From Candidatus Electrothrix scaldis (GTDB taxonomy: Bacteria > Desulfobacterota > Desulfobulbia > Desulfobulbales > Desulfobulbaceae): a stretch of 64,000 nucleotides of DNA. Both the position numbers and the translations under genes were made by a program. Positions 26,923 to 35,959 of this stretch are shown here, piece by piece. The stretch spans positions 4,677,501 to 4,741,500 of the forward strand of contig CP138355.1 in NCBI GenBank assembly GCA_033584155.1. The letters run 5' to 3'. Numbering within the stretch: the first letter of the stretch is position 1; the number at the start of each line of letters is the position of its first letter. The notes under the pieces are model-generated. The model had not been told where the DNA came from. It saw only the letters and a program-made list of their open reading frames with translations, and did not search any database.

Positions 26923-27936
26923 CTATTTCCAACGTCCTTCTATGCGCTCCTGACACAGAGGGCATCTTCCCCCTTCAATCCTATTGTTCTGGACAAAAAA
27001 ACCGGTTCGAGCGATTAACTTCGTATGACAAGAGGGGCAAAACGTATGTTCGCCATCGTCAGAATGCACATTGCCCTGATAGACAAAACGTAGCCCTGCA
27101 TCCAAGCCTATCTGCCGAGCCATCTGCAAGGAAGCCACCGTAGTCGGCGAGCGATCAAGCATGGTATACGTGGGATGAAAACCGGTAACATGCCAGGGAA
27201 TGGCGGGATCAACCTGGGCAAGAAAAGAGGCTATCCCCTCAAGTTCTTCAGCTGAATCATTCAGGCCGGGAATCACCAAGGTGGTAACCTCTACCCAAAC
27301 ACCGAGCTCCCGCATCAGGCGGACCGTATCCAGAACAGGTTGCAACGAGGCTTTGCAGACCTTGCGATAAAAGTCTTCAGAAAAGGACTTGATATCTATG
27401 TTGATTCCATCCAGCAGAGGTGCCAACTCCCTGCTGCACTCCGGGGTCATATAGCCGTTACTGACAAAAAGATTGGCCAGCCCCCTTTCCCGTGCCAGCG
27501 CCATACAATCATAGGCAAACTCATAAAAGATGGTCGGCTCCACATAGGTATAGCTGATACTCTGACAACCGCTCTGCTCGGCAGCATTCACAACCTGCTC
27601 AGGAGTTCGCTGACTGCCAATAATTTCTCCCTGATGCATATGCGGATACCGGGATATCTGGTAATTCTGGCAATGCTTGCAGGAAAAATTACACCCTATC
27701 GTAGAGATAGAAGCGGAACGAGAGGAGGGAAGAAAATGGTAAAAGGGCTTTTTCTCGATAGGATCGATATTCTCTGCCACCACCCTGCCATACACAAGGG
27801 AAACCAACAAACCATCCTGATTTTCCCGTACCTCACAAAGGCCTCTTCTACCCGGTTTGATGCGGCAACGATGATGGCAGAGCGCGCAGGACACAGTAAG
27901 ATCTTCTTCTCGGTTATACAAACGGGCCTCTTTCAT
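26923..27936 (-). CDS. amrS: AmmeMemoRadiSam system radical SAM enzyme
   Basis: 337 residues from the ATG at 27936, chosen because GAGGAAGG lies 7 nt before it and family members begin MKEARLY; a longer frame starting at 28029 would add 31 hydrophobic residues. The radical SAM cluster is CNFSCKHC, Cys82, Cys86 and Cys89; an N-terminal CALCHHRC and a C-terminal CPSC/CPLC add zinc-type Cys pairs. The enzyme belongs to a three-part system with AMMECR1 (AmrA) and MEMO (AmrB) proteins of unknown reaction; neither is in the window. Its 5' end overlaps the leader of the divergent gene at 28058. Confidence 0.9.
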   Translation of the reverse strand: MKEARLYNREEDLTVSCALCHHRCRIKPGRRGLCEVRENQDGLLVSLVYGRVVAENIDPIEKKPFYHFLPSSRSASISTIGCNFSCKHCQNYQISRYPHMHQGEIIGSQRTPEQVVNAAEQSGCQSISYTYVEPTIFYEFAYDCMALARERGLANLFVSNGYMTPECSRELAPLLDGINIDIKSFSEDFYRKVCKASLQPVLDTVRLMRELGVWVEVTTLVIPGLNDSAEELEGIASFLAQVDPAIPWHVTGFHPTYTMLDRSPTTVASLQMARQIGLDAGLRFVYQGNVHSDDGEHTFCPSCHTKLIARTGFFVQNNRIEGGRCPLCQERIEGRWK

Positions 27937-28057
27937 GGACAGACCTTCCTCATCAAAGGTATTAACGGTTGCAGGACAAGAGAGAACTGCGTATAACAAA
28001 AGAATAAAAGAATATTTCCATTTTGCCAAGCTGGATCAGAGAGAATCGGAAAGAAAA

Positions 28058-28522
28058 ATGATCAAGATAATTTCAGGGGGCCAGACAGGCGCGGATCAGG
28101 GGGCTCTGGATGCTGCTATCCAACGCGGCATCCCCTATGGTGGCTGGCTCCCCAAGGGAAGAGCAACCGAAGAAGGACCTTTGGGGCGAGAGTACAGGCT
28201 TCAGGAACTGGACTCCCACCGCTACCGGGACCGTACCGAAAAAAATGTAAAGGACAGTGACGGCACCCTGATCGTCTCTTACGGTCCGCTCACAGGTGGT
28301 TCCGCCCTCACCGAGGCCTTGGCTATTCGCCATGATCGCCCCTGTCTCCACCTCAACATGGACTACTTCACCCTGGATGATGCGGTCAAAACCGTTGACA
28401 AGTGGCTCCAGAAACACGCCATCAATATCCTCAACGTTGCTGGTCCACGTGCCAGCAGTGACGAACGGATCTACGAGACCGTCCGGGGAATCGTCCTTGC
28501 TCTCAACCTGGAAGCAGACTAA
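28058..28522 (+). CDS. Putative molybdenum-carrier (MoCo-carrier-like) protein
   Basis: 154 residues from ATG 28058, the start that gives the conserved N-terminus IKIISGGQTGADQGALDAAI. A Rossmann-like Gly-rich fold with GTLIVSYGPLTGGSALTEAL in the middle. The family is annotated as putative molybdenum carrier or as TIGR00725/YpsA-like nucleotide-binding proteins; the true ligand is not established. Divergent from amrS, convergent with galE. Confidence 0.82.
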   Translation: MIKIISGGQTGADQGALDAAIQRGIPYGGWLPKGRATEEGPLGREYRLQELDSHRYRDRTEKNVKDSDGTLIVSYGPLTGGSALTEALAIRHDRPCLHLNMDYFTLDDAVKTVDKWLQKHAINILNVAGPRASSDERIYETVRGIVLALNLEAD

Positions 28523-28573
28523 GGGCCGCTCCTGTTACTCGTTCTCCCCCGTCAACAGCATTCTACTTGTCCC

Positions 28574-29554
28574 CTACCTATTCTCACGAGCAGTATGCCA
28601 GGCCAAAGCCGAGCGAATAATGGTCTCGATAGCAGAGCACTGGGGACGCCAACCCAGGAGTTTCTCAGCTTTATCTGCTGAGGCGATCAGGGTAGGTGGA
28701 TCACCTGGTCGCCGTGGCCCCAGCTTAACCGGCACCTTGCGCCCGGACAACTCCTCTACAGCCTGAATAATACGCTGCACCGAGGTACCAGTGCCCGTGC
28801 CCAGATTAACAGCTAAGGACTTCTTTTCTTTTTCCAAAAATTCCAGGGCCCGGACATGGGCATCTGCCAGGTCGGCAACATGGATATAATCACGGATGGC
28901 CGTGCCGTCTGGAGTATCGTAATCTGTGCCAAAGATCTCAATGGCTGAACGACGCCCTAAAGCGGCCTGAATAACCAGGGGGACCAGATGGGTTTCAGGA
29001 TCATGCTCCTCGCCTACATGCCCCTCTAAGTCAGCACCGGCAGCATTAAAATAACGCAGAGAAATTGAAGCAAGTTCGTAGGCCGAGCTGTAATCCTCCA
29101 GGATCTGCTCAATCATCAATTTGCTCCGGCCATAGGGATTGATAGGCTGCTGCGGATGTGCCTCGGTCAAAGGCAGGGTCTGGGGATTACCATAGGTCGC
29201 ACAGGTACTGGAAAAGATAAGTTGCTGACAATCATATCGACGCATCACCTCAAGCAGAGCCAAGGTACCAGCAACATTATTTTGATAATATTTTTCCGGC
29301 TGCTGGACAGACTCCCCCACATAGGCAAAAGCAGCAAAATGGATCACCGCCTCAGGCTGATGCTCGGCAAAGACCTTATCCAAAAGGGCTGTGTCAGCGA
29401 TATCCCCCTGGATAAAGGGCCCCCATTGCACGGCCCAGCTATGTCCATAGACCAAATTATCATAGGTAATGGGGAGGTAGCCCCGCTGAGCAAGGAGCTT
29501 ACAGGTATGGCTACCGATATAACCAGCACCACCAGTTACCAGAATTTTTTTCAT
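28574..29554 (-). CDS. galE: UDP-glucose 4-epimerase
   Basis: 326 residues, normal length. NAD-binding GGAGYIGSH at residues 7-15, catalytic YGRSK near 148-152 and Ser/Thr in FSSTCATYG. Extended SDR fold with the GalE-typical RYFNAAGAD and TPDGTAIRDYIHVADLA. Interconverts UDP-glucose and UDP-galactose for cell-surface polysaccharide. Apparently a single-gene unit. Confidence 0.96.
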   Translation of the reverse strand: MKKILVTGGAGYIGSHTCKLLAQRGYLPITYDNLVYGHSWAVQWGPFIQGDIADTALLDKVFAEHQPEAVIHFAAFAYVGESVQQPEKYYQNNVAGTLALLEVMRRYDCQQLIFSSTCATYGNPQTLPLTEAHPQQPINPYGRSKLMIEQILEDYSSAYELASISLRYFNAAGADLEGHVGEEHDPETHLVPLVIQAALGRRSAIEIFGTDYDTPDGTAIRDYIHVADLADAHVRALEFLEKEKKSLAVNLGTGTGTSVQRIIQAVEELSGRKVPVKLGPRRPGDPPTLIASADKAEKLLGWRPQCSAIETIIRSALAWHTARENR

Positions 29555-29725
29555 AGCAAAGAGGGAAGGAGAAACTGAACATTACCCGCAACACCCTTGA
29601 ACAATCGTAAATAATAACGGTGCTCATTCTTGTCCCTGGATAGGGCGTGCATTTTCTTGAGATGCAAGATAGCAGAAATCCCGCAGCATCTCAACGCAAG
29701 AGCAAAAATACGGGCCAGATTTCCT

Positions 29726-30172
29726 CTACCCTTCCAGGTCCTTCTGTACCTGCTCCAATTTCTCCTTTTGCTCAGGCTGCAAAATTCTGCCCACGATCAG
29801 GCGTTCCTCAGCCATCTGCAAAATCATTTTCTCTCTGACCCCGGCTTTTGTCCTGGTTAGGATCTTCACAGCCCGCTCATTGATCACATCAGCAGCCAAA
29901 ATCCGGTATAATTTTTGGTCAATCTCTTCCATCTTCGCCCATAAGTCTGTTCTTTTTTTCCGGGCCTCCTCATCGGCTTCCTGGATCTCTTTCACCTGCT
30001 CCGGTGTCAATTCCAGGCTGGCAACTATATTCTTATCCTGCCAAATAGCCAAGACAGATAACTGCTTCTCGGATTCGGCGTAAGCTGTTCCAGCAATGCT
30101 GAAAAAGAAAAACAGCAAGAGCAATAACGCAATGACTCTTCTTCCTTTTTTGAGAGTATATACTGTTTTCAT
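29726..30172 (-). CDS. CpxP/Spy-like periplasmic protein
   Basis: 148 residues. Signal peptide (VIALLLLLFFFFSIAGTAYA, cleaved before ESEK), then an all-helical basic/acidic protein with the two LTxxQ-type motifs of the CpxP/Spy fold: LELTPEQVKEIQ near residue 57 and ILQPEQKEKLEQ near 131. CpxP represses the CpxA sensor and Spy is a chaperone. It is divergent from a CpxR/CpxA-like pair with GTAAA boxes between, the same layout as the enterobacterial cpxP-cpxRA locus. Confidence 0.8.
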   Translation of the reverse strand: MKTVYTLKKGRRVIALLLLLFFFFSIAGTAYAESEKQLSVLAIWQDKNIVASLELTPEQVKEIQEADEEARKKRTDLWAKMEEIDQKLYRILAADVINERAVKILTRTKAGVREKMILQMAEERLIVGRILQPEQKEKLEQVQKDLEG

Positions 30173-30272
30173 ACTATTCTCTTTACGGCCTTCTCTTGAT
30201 CACAGGGAAATGATATCTTCACTTGGCCCTTACAATACTCAATGAATGTAAAGATTTTTTTTTCATCAGAAT

Positions 30273-30295
30273 GTAAATTGTAAAGGCTTTGTAAA
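30273..30295. promoter_or_regulatory. Putative CpxR-like boxes between cpxP-like and cpxR-like genes
   Basis: GTAAA is repeated at 30273-30277, 30280-30284 and 30291-30295, with a further copy at 30248-30252. The last two have 6-nt spacing, identical to the efflux operon boxes at 3915-3930. Position between divergent genes suggests autoregulation by the response regulator. Confidence 0.5.
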
Positions 30296-30360
30296 AGTGA
30301 TTGCCGGAAGCCCCCCTGGGCAGCAAGAATAAAAAGAGGACGAGCCAAGGATACCGCAAA

Positions 30361-31080
30361 ATGAAGATACTTATGATTGATGACGACCGGAAACTTTGCC
30401 GTTTAGTTAGCGATTATCTGGAGCCTATGGGCTATGAAGTGGAAGCAGCCCATAACGGCACCCAAGGCCTGGAGATGATCAGGGCGGGGGAATATCATGC
30501 TGCCATCCTGGATGTTATGATGCCGGAGATGGATGGTTTTGAGGTATTGAAGCAGCTACGACAGGAATCTGATATCCCGGTACTGATGCTCAGTGCCCGG
30601 GGAGATGAAACAGACAGGATTGTGGGCCTGGAAATGGGCGCAGATGATTATCTGCCCAAGACCTTTTCCTCCCGGGAATTGCTTGCCCGCCTGCGGGCAG
30701 TGACCCGCCGCTACCAAAAGGTTGAAGAGCTTTCCAAGGCTGCGCCCGAGGACTCCACAGATAAGGACATCCTCTGTTTTGCCGACCTGCGCATTGAACA
30801 GGGCTCACGGACCGTTCAACTCAACGAGCAACTCCTCAACCTGACCCCGGTGGAATACGACCTCCTGGTCACGTTGGCCCATTCTGCGGGTCGGGTCCTG
30901 AATCGTGACCAGCTCCTTGATGCTGTTGCCGGACGAAACTATGAGGTTTTTGACCGCTCAGTGGATGTCCACATTTCCTCCTTGCGGAAAAAACTCGGGG
31001 AGAACCCGCGAACGCCCCGTTTTATACGTACAATCCGAACCGCCGGATACATGTTCCAATTACCGGATAAAAAAGAATGA
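30361..31080 (+). CDS. OmpR/PhoB-family response regulator, CpxR-like
   Basis: 239 residues from ATG 30361, which gives the canonical N-terminus MKILMIDDD. Receiver domain with acidic pair in IDDD and phosphoacceptor Asp51 in AAILDVMMPEMDGF, then a linker and a winged-helix DNA-binding domain (LNLTPVEYDLLVTLA; RSVDVHISSLRKKLG). The CpxP-like neighbour and the order with the kinase make CpxR the nearest analogue. Stop overlaps the kinase start (ATGA). Confidence 0.93.
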   Translation: MKILMIDDDRKLCRLVSDYLEPMGYEVEAAHNGTQGLEMIRAGEYHAAILDVMMPEMDGFEVLKQLRQESDIPVLMLSARGDETDRIVGLEMGADDYLPKTFSSRELLARLRAVTRRYQKVEELSKAAPEDSTDKDILCFADLRIEQGSRTVQLNEQLLNLTPVEYDLLVTLAHSAGRVLNRDQLLDAVAGRNYEVFDRSVDVHISSLRKKLGENPRTPRFIRTIRTAGYMFQLPDKKE

Positions 31081-32576
31081 TTAAGCTGAACTCCACCCTC
31101 TTTACCAAGATTCTGTCTTGGTTTTTTCTCAATATGCTGCTTGTGCTGGCAGCACTCACGCTATTTTTTGCCTTTCAGCCCCAGTTTCATTTGCAAGAAC
31201 TTTTTGGTCAGCAGGGCTCGGATCGCCTGCGCGTCGCAGGCATGCTGATCTCCCATGACCTCAATCAGGCCAAAGAAGAGGAATGGCCTGACATCCTTGC
31301 CCGTCACGGTTCAATAAACGGCGTCAACTTTGTCGTTATCCTTCGAGACGGGACCCTTATTTCCTCTACCCTGAAAAGCCTGCCCAAGGAGATTGAACGC
31401 AGGACCCAAGAGGCCTTGCACCACCGTGGATCTGGCTCCTGGCGAGAACGTCTCCTGCGCAGAAATGCCGAGCTAAGTAAAAACTGCTCCAACGACGAAA
31501 TAAAAAATTGTCCTAAGAATTTCCTGCCCCCTCAATGGCACGGCAAGAGACCGCATCTGTTCATCCACACCAAGGATCCAAGCCAGTACTGGTTCGGAAC
31601 CAAAATTCCCATATTCTTTGCCCCAGACAAGCGACCCGTATTCGGTGTGCTGTTGGCATACTCTGATTCCATCACCGGCAATGGTTTTTTCTTTGACCCC
31701 TTGCCCTGGATGGTTGTTGTCGCTGCGGTGCTGCTGATCACGATTCTACTCTGGATTCCCCTGGTACGTCATATCACCAAACCGCTGGTCCGCATGACCC
31801 AGGCTACCGAGGAAATCGCCAAGGGCAACTTCAACGTCTCTATCAATGAGCCACGGGCCGATGAGATCGGTCGACTGGCAACGAGCATTAATCACATGAC
31901 CACCCGCCTGGATGAGTTTGTCAAAGGCCAGAAGCGTTTTCTCGGCGATGCCGCCCATGAGCTCGGCTCTCCGGTAGCACGGATTCAGTTCGGCCTGGGC
32001 GTGCTGGAACAGCGCCTGGAAGGTGGAAATCAGGAGCGGGTGCAGGATGTAATGGAGGATGTGGAGGAGATGTCCAAGCTGATCCGTGAGCTCCTGGCCT
32101 TTTCCCGGGCAGAGATGAACTCTGATGCGGTTGAGCTGGAGGAGATTCTTCTGCTGCCCGTGGTGGAAGCAGCGGTACGGCGGGAAATAACACCTGCGGT
32201 CCAGATTGATGTCCAGGTTGATCCAGAGCTTTCCGCCCTTGCTTCGGCTGACCTGATGACCCGCGCGGTGGCGAATCTGCTCCGTAATGCGGTGAAGTAT
32301 GCTGGCGATGCCGGACCAATTACGGTGACGGCCCAGAAAGAGGATGAGCAGGCCATTCTCATGGTCAAGGATTCCGGGCCAGGGGTGGCAGAGGAATATC
32401 TTGATCGCCTCTTTGATCCCTTCTTCCGGCCCGAGCCCTCCCGTGACCGGGATTCCGGCGGGGTGGGCCTGGGCATGGCTATCGTTAAGACCTGCGTCTC
32501 TGCCTGTCAGGGGACTGTTTCGGCCCGCAACCGGGAGCCGAAGGGCTTTGCGGTGACGATTAGTTTGAATAGCTGA
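31077..32576 (+). CDS. CpxA-like sensor histidine kinase
   Basis: 499 residues. Helix at ~14-30, a ~180-residue periplasmic sensor, helix at ~210-233, HAMP (~234-286, ITKPLVRMTQATEEIAKGNF), HisKA with His294 in DAAHELGSPVARIQ, and HATPase_c (NLLRNAVKYAG; DSGPGV; GVGLGMAIVKTCV). Usual kinases read HELRTP; here it is HELGSP. It would phosphorylate the regulator encoded just before and respond to envelope stress. The 20-residue insert with NCSNDEIKNCPKN in the sensor carries two Cys that could form a disulfide. Confidence 0.93.
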   Translation: MIKLNSTLFTKILSWFFLNMLLVLAALTLFFAFQPQFHLQELFGQQGSDRLRVAGMLISHDLNQAKEEEWPDILARHGSINGVNFVVILRDGTLISSTLKSLPKEIERRTQEALHHRGSGSWRERLLRRNAELSKNCSNDEIKNCPKNFLPPQWHGKRPHLFIHTKDPSQYWFGTKIPIFFAPDKRPVFGVLLAYSDSITGNGFFFDPLPWMVVVAAVLLITILLWIPLVRHITKPLVRMTQATEEIAKGNFNVSINEPRADEIGRLATSINHMTTRLDEFVKGQKRFLGDAAHELGSPVARIQFGLGVLEQRLEGGNQERVQDVMEDVEEMSKLIRELLAFSRAEMNSDAVELEEILLLPVVEAAVRREITPAVQIDVQVDPELSALASADLMTRAVANLLRNAVKYAGDAGPITVTAQKEDEQAILMVKDSGPGVAEEYLDRLFDPFFRPEPSRDRDSGGVGLGMAIVKTCVSACQGTVSARNREPKGFAVTISLNS

Positions 32577-32616
32577 TACCCGGACCTCAATCTTCGGGCA
32601 TAGAAGCGAAGAGAAA

Positions 32617-32883
32617 TCATCCAAGATTTTGATACACGTCCTTTCTGTGCCCTATTTTCACGATCAGAATAACCAGACGCTCTTCCTCTATGGTGTAGAT
32701 TATTCGGTAGTTGCCGGATCGAACTTTATGAAAGGGATTACTCCCCTTCATCTTGGTGTGATCGGGATTCGGCAAATTTTCCGCCAGTCCCTCTATCTTC
32801 TTCTTGATGCGCACTAAGTCACGTTTCGGAAAACGCTTCAGGGACTTGAGAACCGCCGGACGAAATTCTATATCGTAACGCAT
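32617..32883 (-). CDS. RelE/ParE-family toxin
   Basis: 88 residues, typical of the family. RelE fold sequence IEFRPAVLKSLKRFPKRDLV and HKVRSGNYRIIYTIEEERLV, ending in the IGHRKDVYQ motif common to mRNA-cleaving RelE toxins. Three nt downstream of its antitoxin gene. All expected motifs are present, so the pair appears functional, unlike the toxin loci at 15-16 kb. Confidence 0.92.
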   Translation of the reverse strand: MRYDIEFRPAVLKSLKRFPKRDLVRIKKKIEGLAENLPNPDHTKMKGSNPFHKVRSGNYRIIYTIEEERLVILIVKIGHRKDVYQNLG

Positions 32884-32886
32884 TCC

Positions 32887-33138
32887 CTACAGCCCAAGCT
32901 CTTTCCAAACCTCCTGAGCAGGAATATTTTCTGCCGGATCTGCAAGGGCTTTTTCCGCATCTTCAATGTCCATACGTTCTTCCAGCTGACGGAGCAGTTC
33001 AAACTCCCGCATAGAAATCAAGGCCGCGATTTCCTGGCCTCTTCGTGTCAAGACAACGGGTTCTGAACCGTAAGCCACCCTATTGACAATATCAGCAAAT
33101 TTTTTTCTAGCATCCGCTGTTGAGATAGTCGTATTCAT
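32887..33138 (-). CDS. Phd/YefM-family antitoxin
   Basis: 83 residues. N-terminal DNA-binding fold STADARKKFADIVNRVAYGS followed by EPVVLTRRGQEIAALISMRE, and an acidic C-terminal tail for toxin binding. Would autorepress the operon; an AT-rich promoter region with repeated GTACAT/TGTAC lies at 33160-33186 (ATGTACAAATTGTACATAAA), a plausible operator. Confidence 0.92.
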   Translation of the reverse strand: MNTTISTADARKKFADIVNRVAYGSEPVVLTRRGQEIAALISMREFELLRQLEERMDIEDAEKALADPAENIPAQEVWKELGL

Positions 33139-33159
33139 GTATACTCTCCTGTTAAGGTT

Positions 33160-33186
33160 ATGTACAAATTGTACATAAAGTACATG
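33160..33186 (-). promoter_or_regulatory. Operator-like TGTACA repeats before phd/relE
   Basis: ATGTACAA-TTGTACAT is a near-perfect 16-nt palindrome, followed by AAAGTACATGT. It lies 20-50 nt upstream of the antitoxin ATG, where Phd-type repressors bind. Inferred from position and symmetry. Confidence 0.45.
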
Positions 33187-33603
33187 TAAAAATCAACTTA
33201 CTCGGAAAATCCAGGCAAAAAAACATTAACTCAATTAATTCCGCAATATCAATTCTATCTATTTTTCTATTGACATATAAAAATATACTTCGTAGATTCA
33301 ATATGTTCTTCAGCTTATTTACCTATATTTTTCTTTGCATTGGCAAGAAACTATGAATTCTTTAATAGGGTTTTATCATCACGCTGCGAAGCTCCGTTTG
33401 GCAATCATCACAGCGCACATTCATTCATTGTAAGTAGCTAGCGCTCTGTAAAAGTTAAAGTTTAGGGTTGACCGTCTCCGTAATTGTTTATTTTTTCGAT
33501 TTGGTCTTGAGATCGTAACCCTAAAATTTAGTCATGACTTAGCACTAGTCTCCCACTTAACACCTCTCGGTAATCAACCCAAAAAACACTCTCTATTATT
33601 CAC
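33187..33603. other. AT-rich intergenic region with one inverted repeat
   Basis: No gene seen in 417 nt. TTTAGGGTT at 33461-33469 pairs with AACCCTAAA at 33517-33525 (9 bp, 47-nt loop). The rest is AT-rich promoter-like DNA shared by the divergent phd gene and the membrane protein gene. Confidence 0.5.
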
Positions 33604-34500
33604 ATGGAATGGCTTATTGAAAACCTGAGGTATTTTATAGATCACCCTGAGGTAACTTGGAGCGGAGCAGGAGTGACCGCTGCTACTATCTCATTTTTAT
33701 TTATAAAAAATTTTTTCTCTTTCTTTGCAGGCAAAAAAAAATCCTTTTCTACCGATAGTACCCCACAGATTAATATAATAACCTCTACTCACCAAAAAGA
33801 TAAGGCAGAGAAAAAACAATCATTTAAAAGCACATCGAACAATTTTAAGCTATATGGAATTCTTGTCATAACTATCGGAATTGCAATTTTAATCATTTTT
33901 CCGAGGTACGCATCTCATGCCAAAGAGTTACATAAAGCCATTGGATTATTCAACCTCTTTGCATTTTTTTTGGGCATTATAATTTTCACCTTATCCCACA
34001 GAGAAAGCCATTCTTCTTTATTAAAATCTCGTGAATTATTCATCTTACAAAAATATTCGGCCAGCCGCTTGGTCATATTATTTCTTTGCTCTAGCTTGTT
34101 ACTTTATGCCCACATAAGATTTAATACGCAACTTATAGAAATAGCCCAACAAAATACATTCCTATCGTTTCTTGATAAATATTTAAGTGGCTATGGCGTT
34201 AGATTTATAACAATCCACATTTTTGGCTTTGTGATTATATGTTCTTTAAGCATAATTTCCTTCATAGCATTACTCTATTATTTATTTGCATTACTGAGCT
34301 TAAAAGACAAAAATAGCAACAGATTGATATTTTTTGATTTTTTTACAGAAATTACAGAACCTTTTTCTGGAAAATCCTTTTTCTTTGTTTCATTAGTACT
34401 TTTATTTTCTTTTACATATCTATGGATTTCAACCCCATACAAACGTAATGTTATCGAGAAGAAAGAAAATACTACTAAACAATTCAACGTGATCTTTTAG
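33604..34500 (+). CDS. AT-rich multi-pass membrane protein, unknown
   Basis: 298 residues. Hydrophobic helices near residues 17-38, 84-101, 112-133, 148-166, 200-233 and 259-278, with a Lys/Ser-rich cytoplasmic-looking loop at 40-80. No known family. Base composition is clearly more AT-rich than the flanking core genes, as for the two genes that follow, suggesting a transferred block (33.2-36.7 kb). No strong ribosome site. Confidence 0.65.
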   Translation: MEWLIENLRYFIDHPEVTWSGAGVTAATISFLFIKNFFSFFAGKKKSFSTDSTPQINIITSTHQKDKAEKKQSFKSTSNNFKLYGILVITIGIAILIIFPRYASHAKELHKAIGLFNLFAFFLGIIIFTLSHRESHSSLLKSRELFILQKYSASRLVILFLCSSLLLYAHIRFNTQLIEIAQQNTFLSFLDKYLSGYGVRFITIHIFGFVIICSLSIISFIALLYYLFALLSLKDKNSNRLIFFDFFTEITEPFSGKSFFFVSLVLLFSFTYLWISTPYKRNVIEKKENTTKQFNVIF

Positions 34501-34501
34501 A

Positions 34502-34636
34502 GGCTACCAACTTAAGGCGGAACGACCTGCAAAGTCAAGCAATTACCCAAACAGATGCAGACTGGTTATAGCGGGGCTTTTGGTGCGTTCGGAGACCTCA
34601 AAATCCGAACTTTTGTCCCGGCTTAAGCTGGTAGCC
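34502..34636. repeat. 135-nt element bounded by 19-nt inverted repeats
   Basis: GGCTACCAACTTAAGGCGG at 34502-34520 is complementary, with two mismatches, to 34618-34636. Inside is a second 7-bp hairpin (GTTCGGA 34587-34593, TCCGAAC 34604-34610). GC-rich compared with the AT-rich genes around it. It may be a MITE, a structured RNA or a processing or termination element between the two genes. Confidence 0.65.
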
Positions 34637-34688
34637 CTTTTAGATATACAGAAATCAACATCTTAATAAAATTATACAGAGAAATGGC

Positions 34689-35798
34689 ATGAAACAACTT
34701 ATATTATTATTGGCCGGAATCATTCTATGTTTGTCAAACGCAATTGCCCAGCAGCATCCTGATCCAGCTCCTGATGCAAACTCAGATTACGAACAGCGTG
34801 CTCGCCAAGCCTTGGAGCGTATTACCCAAGAACAAATCGAAAAAATTTCGGATACTGCCAATTCCACTAAATCGGGCGACGAACATAACATTAAAGGCTA
34901 TGTTCTCAGTACCCATATTCGCACCTTTTCTGATATACCAAAAAATATTGATAATGAGATAAAAGAAATTAAAGAGCAAGCCCGGTTGTTAATCCGCACG
35001 GTAGCCACTGATATCGAAATTAATGGAGGTAAAAGTGGCACATTATCTATTGATAAGGATGGTAAAGTACAATACACGCCTAATCCGTCTTTACCTGAAG
35101 AGCTTAATAAAAAAAGAGAAAAGCTACTTAAAGCTAAACTGGACAATAACGTATCAATACGATCGGCGGCTATGGCGCTCCATTTGTTAGTAGGAATAAA
35201 TGATTCACTGAAAGAACAGGCTACTAAAGCAACAAGTCGACAAGAAAAAGAAAAAGTTTTTATGAAACAAGCTATTTTTGTCTACGAGATGGCGGATATC
35301 ACCTTAGAGTTACTTAATGGGCTGACTTTAGAGGGAAAAAATATCATTGAAGATTTACATAAGGATGCCCAAGAAAGAGTGGAAACACGTATTGCTGATA
35401 TTGAGAAACAAAAGAAAGAAGCTCGAAAATTGAAAGACCAAGAACTGATGTCTGAAGAAGATTACACTAACGAATTGCATACATACGATTTAATGGAGGA
35501 AGCCAATCGGCGCAGCCTAGATGCTTGGAAAAAAGTTATTGAACAAATGGGTACTCAAGAAAAATTTATACTGAATTTACAAAAGAAAACGGCATTGATT
35601 AGGTATAAACGCGACAAAGCTAAAGTTCAGCTAGAAACTCTTCGCGACCTGCGCCAAATAGCGGAACTGAGAGATTCTATAGGAAGCTTAGATGATTTAG
35701 TGACATCTATTGCCGACCTTGACCTGTTGCGCCTTGATGAGGATACAGTCAGCGACCTCCTTGGCTATGGTGTCAAAAATGATCCAAGCCGTGATTAA
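34689..35798 (+). CDS. Exported coiled-coil protein, unknown
   Basis: 369 residues. Signal peptide MKQLILLLAGIILCLSNAIA with cleavage before QQHP. The mature protein is almost wholly helical and highly charged (Lys/Glu/Asp), with long predicted coiled coils at ~55-150 and ~205-310. A short beta-like insert SGTLSIDKDGKVQYTP is at ~115-130. No family recognised. Same AT-rich composition as its neighbours. Confidence 0.7.
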   Translation: MKQLILLLAGIILCLSNAIAQQHPDPAPDANSDYEQRARQALERITQEQIEKISDTANSTKSGDEHNIKGYVLSTHIRTFSDIPKNIDNEIKEIKEQARLLIRTVATDIEINGGKSGTLSIDKDGKVQYTPNPSLPEELNKKREKLLKAKLDNNVSIRSAAMALHLLVGINDSLKEQATKATSRQEKEKVFMKQAIFVYEMADITLELLNGLTLEGKNIIEDLHKDAQERVETRIADIEKQKKEARKLKDQELMSEEDYTNELHTYDLMEEANRRSLDAWKKVIEQMGTQEKFILNLQKKTALIRYKRDKAKVQLETLRDLRQIAELRDSIGSLDDLVTSIADLDLLRLDEDTVSDLLGYGVKNDPSRD

Positions 35799-35959
35799 CC
35801 TCTGTCTGTCCAAAAATCCAAGCTAGATCTTTTCACAAGAAAGCTTGATTGACAAGAAGATTCAATATTCAATTATTTTATTATTTTTCCACATTGAAAT
35901 ATAGAGTTACTACCTCCTCGCAGTAGTAACTCTAGTTAGTAATCTTATTAAGAGATCAC

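Noticed and set aside
34502-34636. Retron msr-msd region
   Set aside because: Terminal repeats are suggestive, but no reverse transcriptase gene is nearby.
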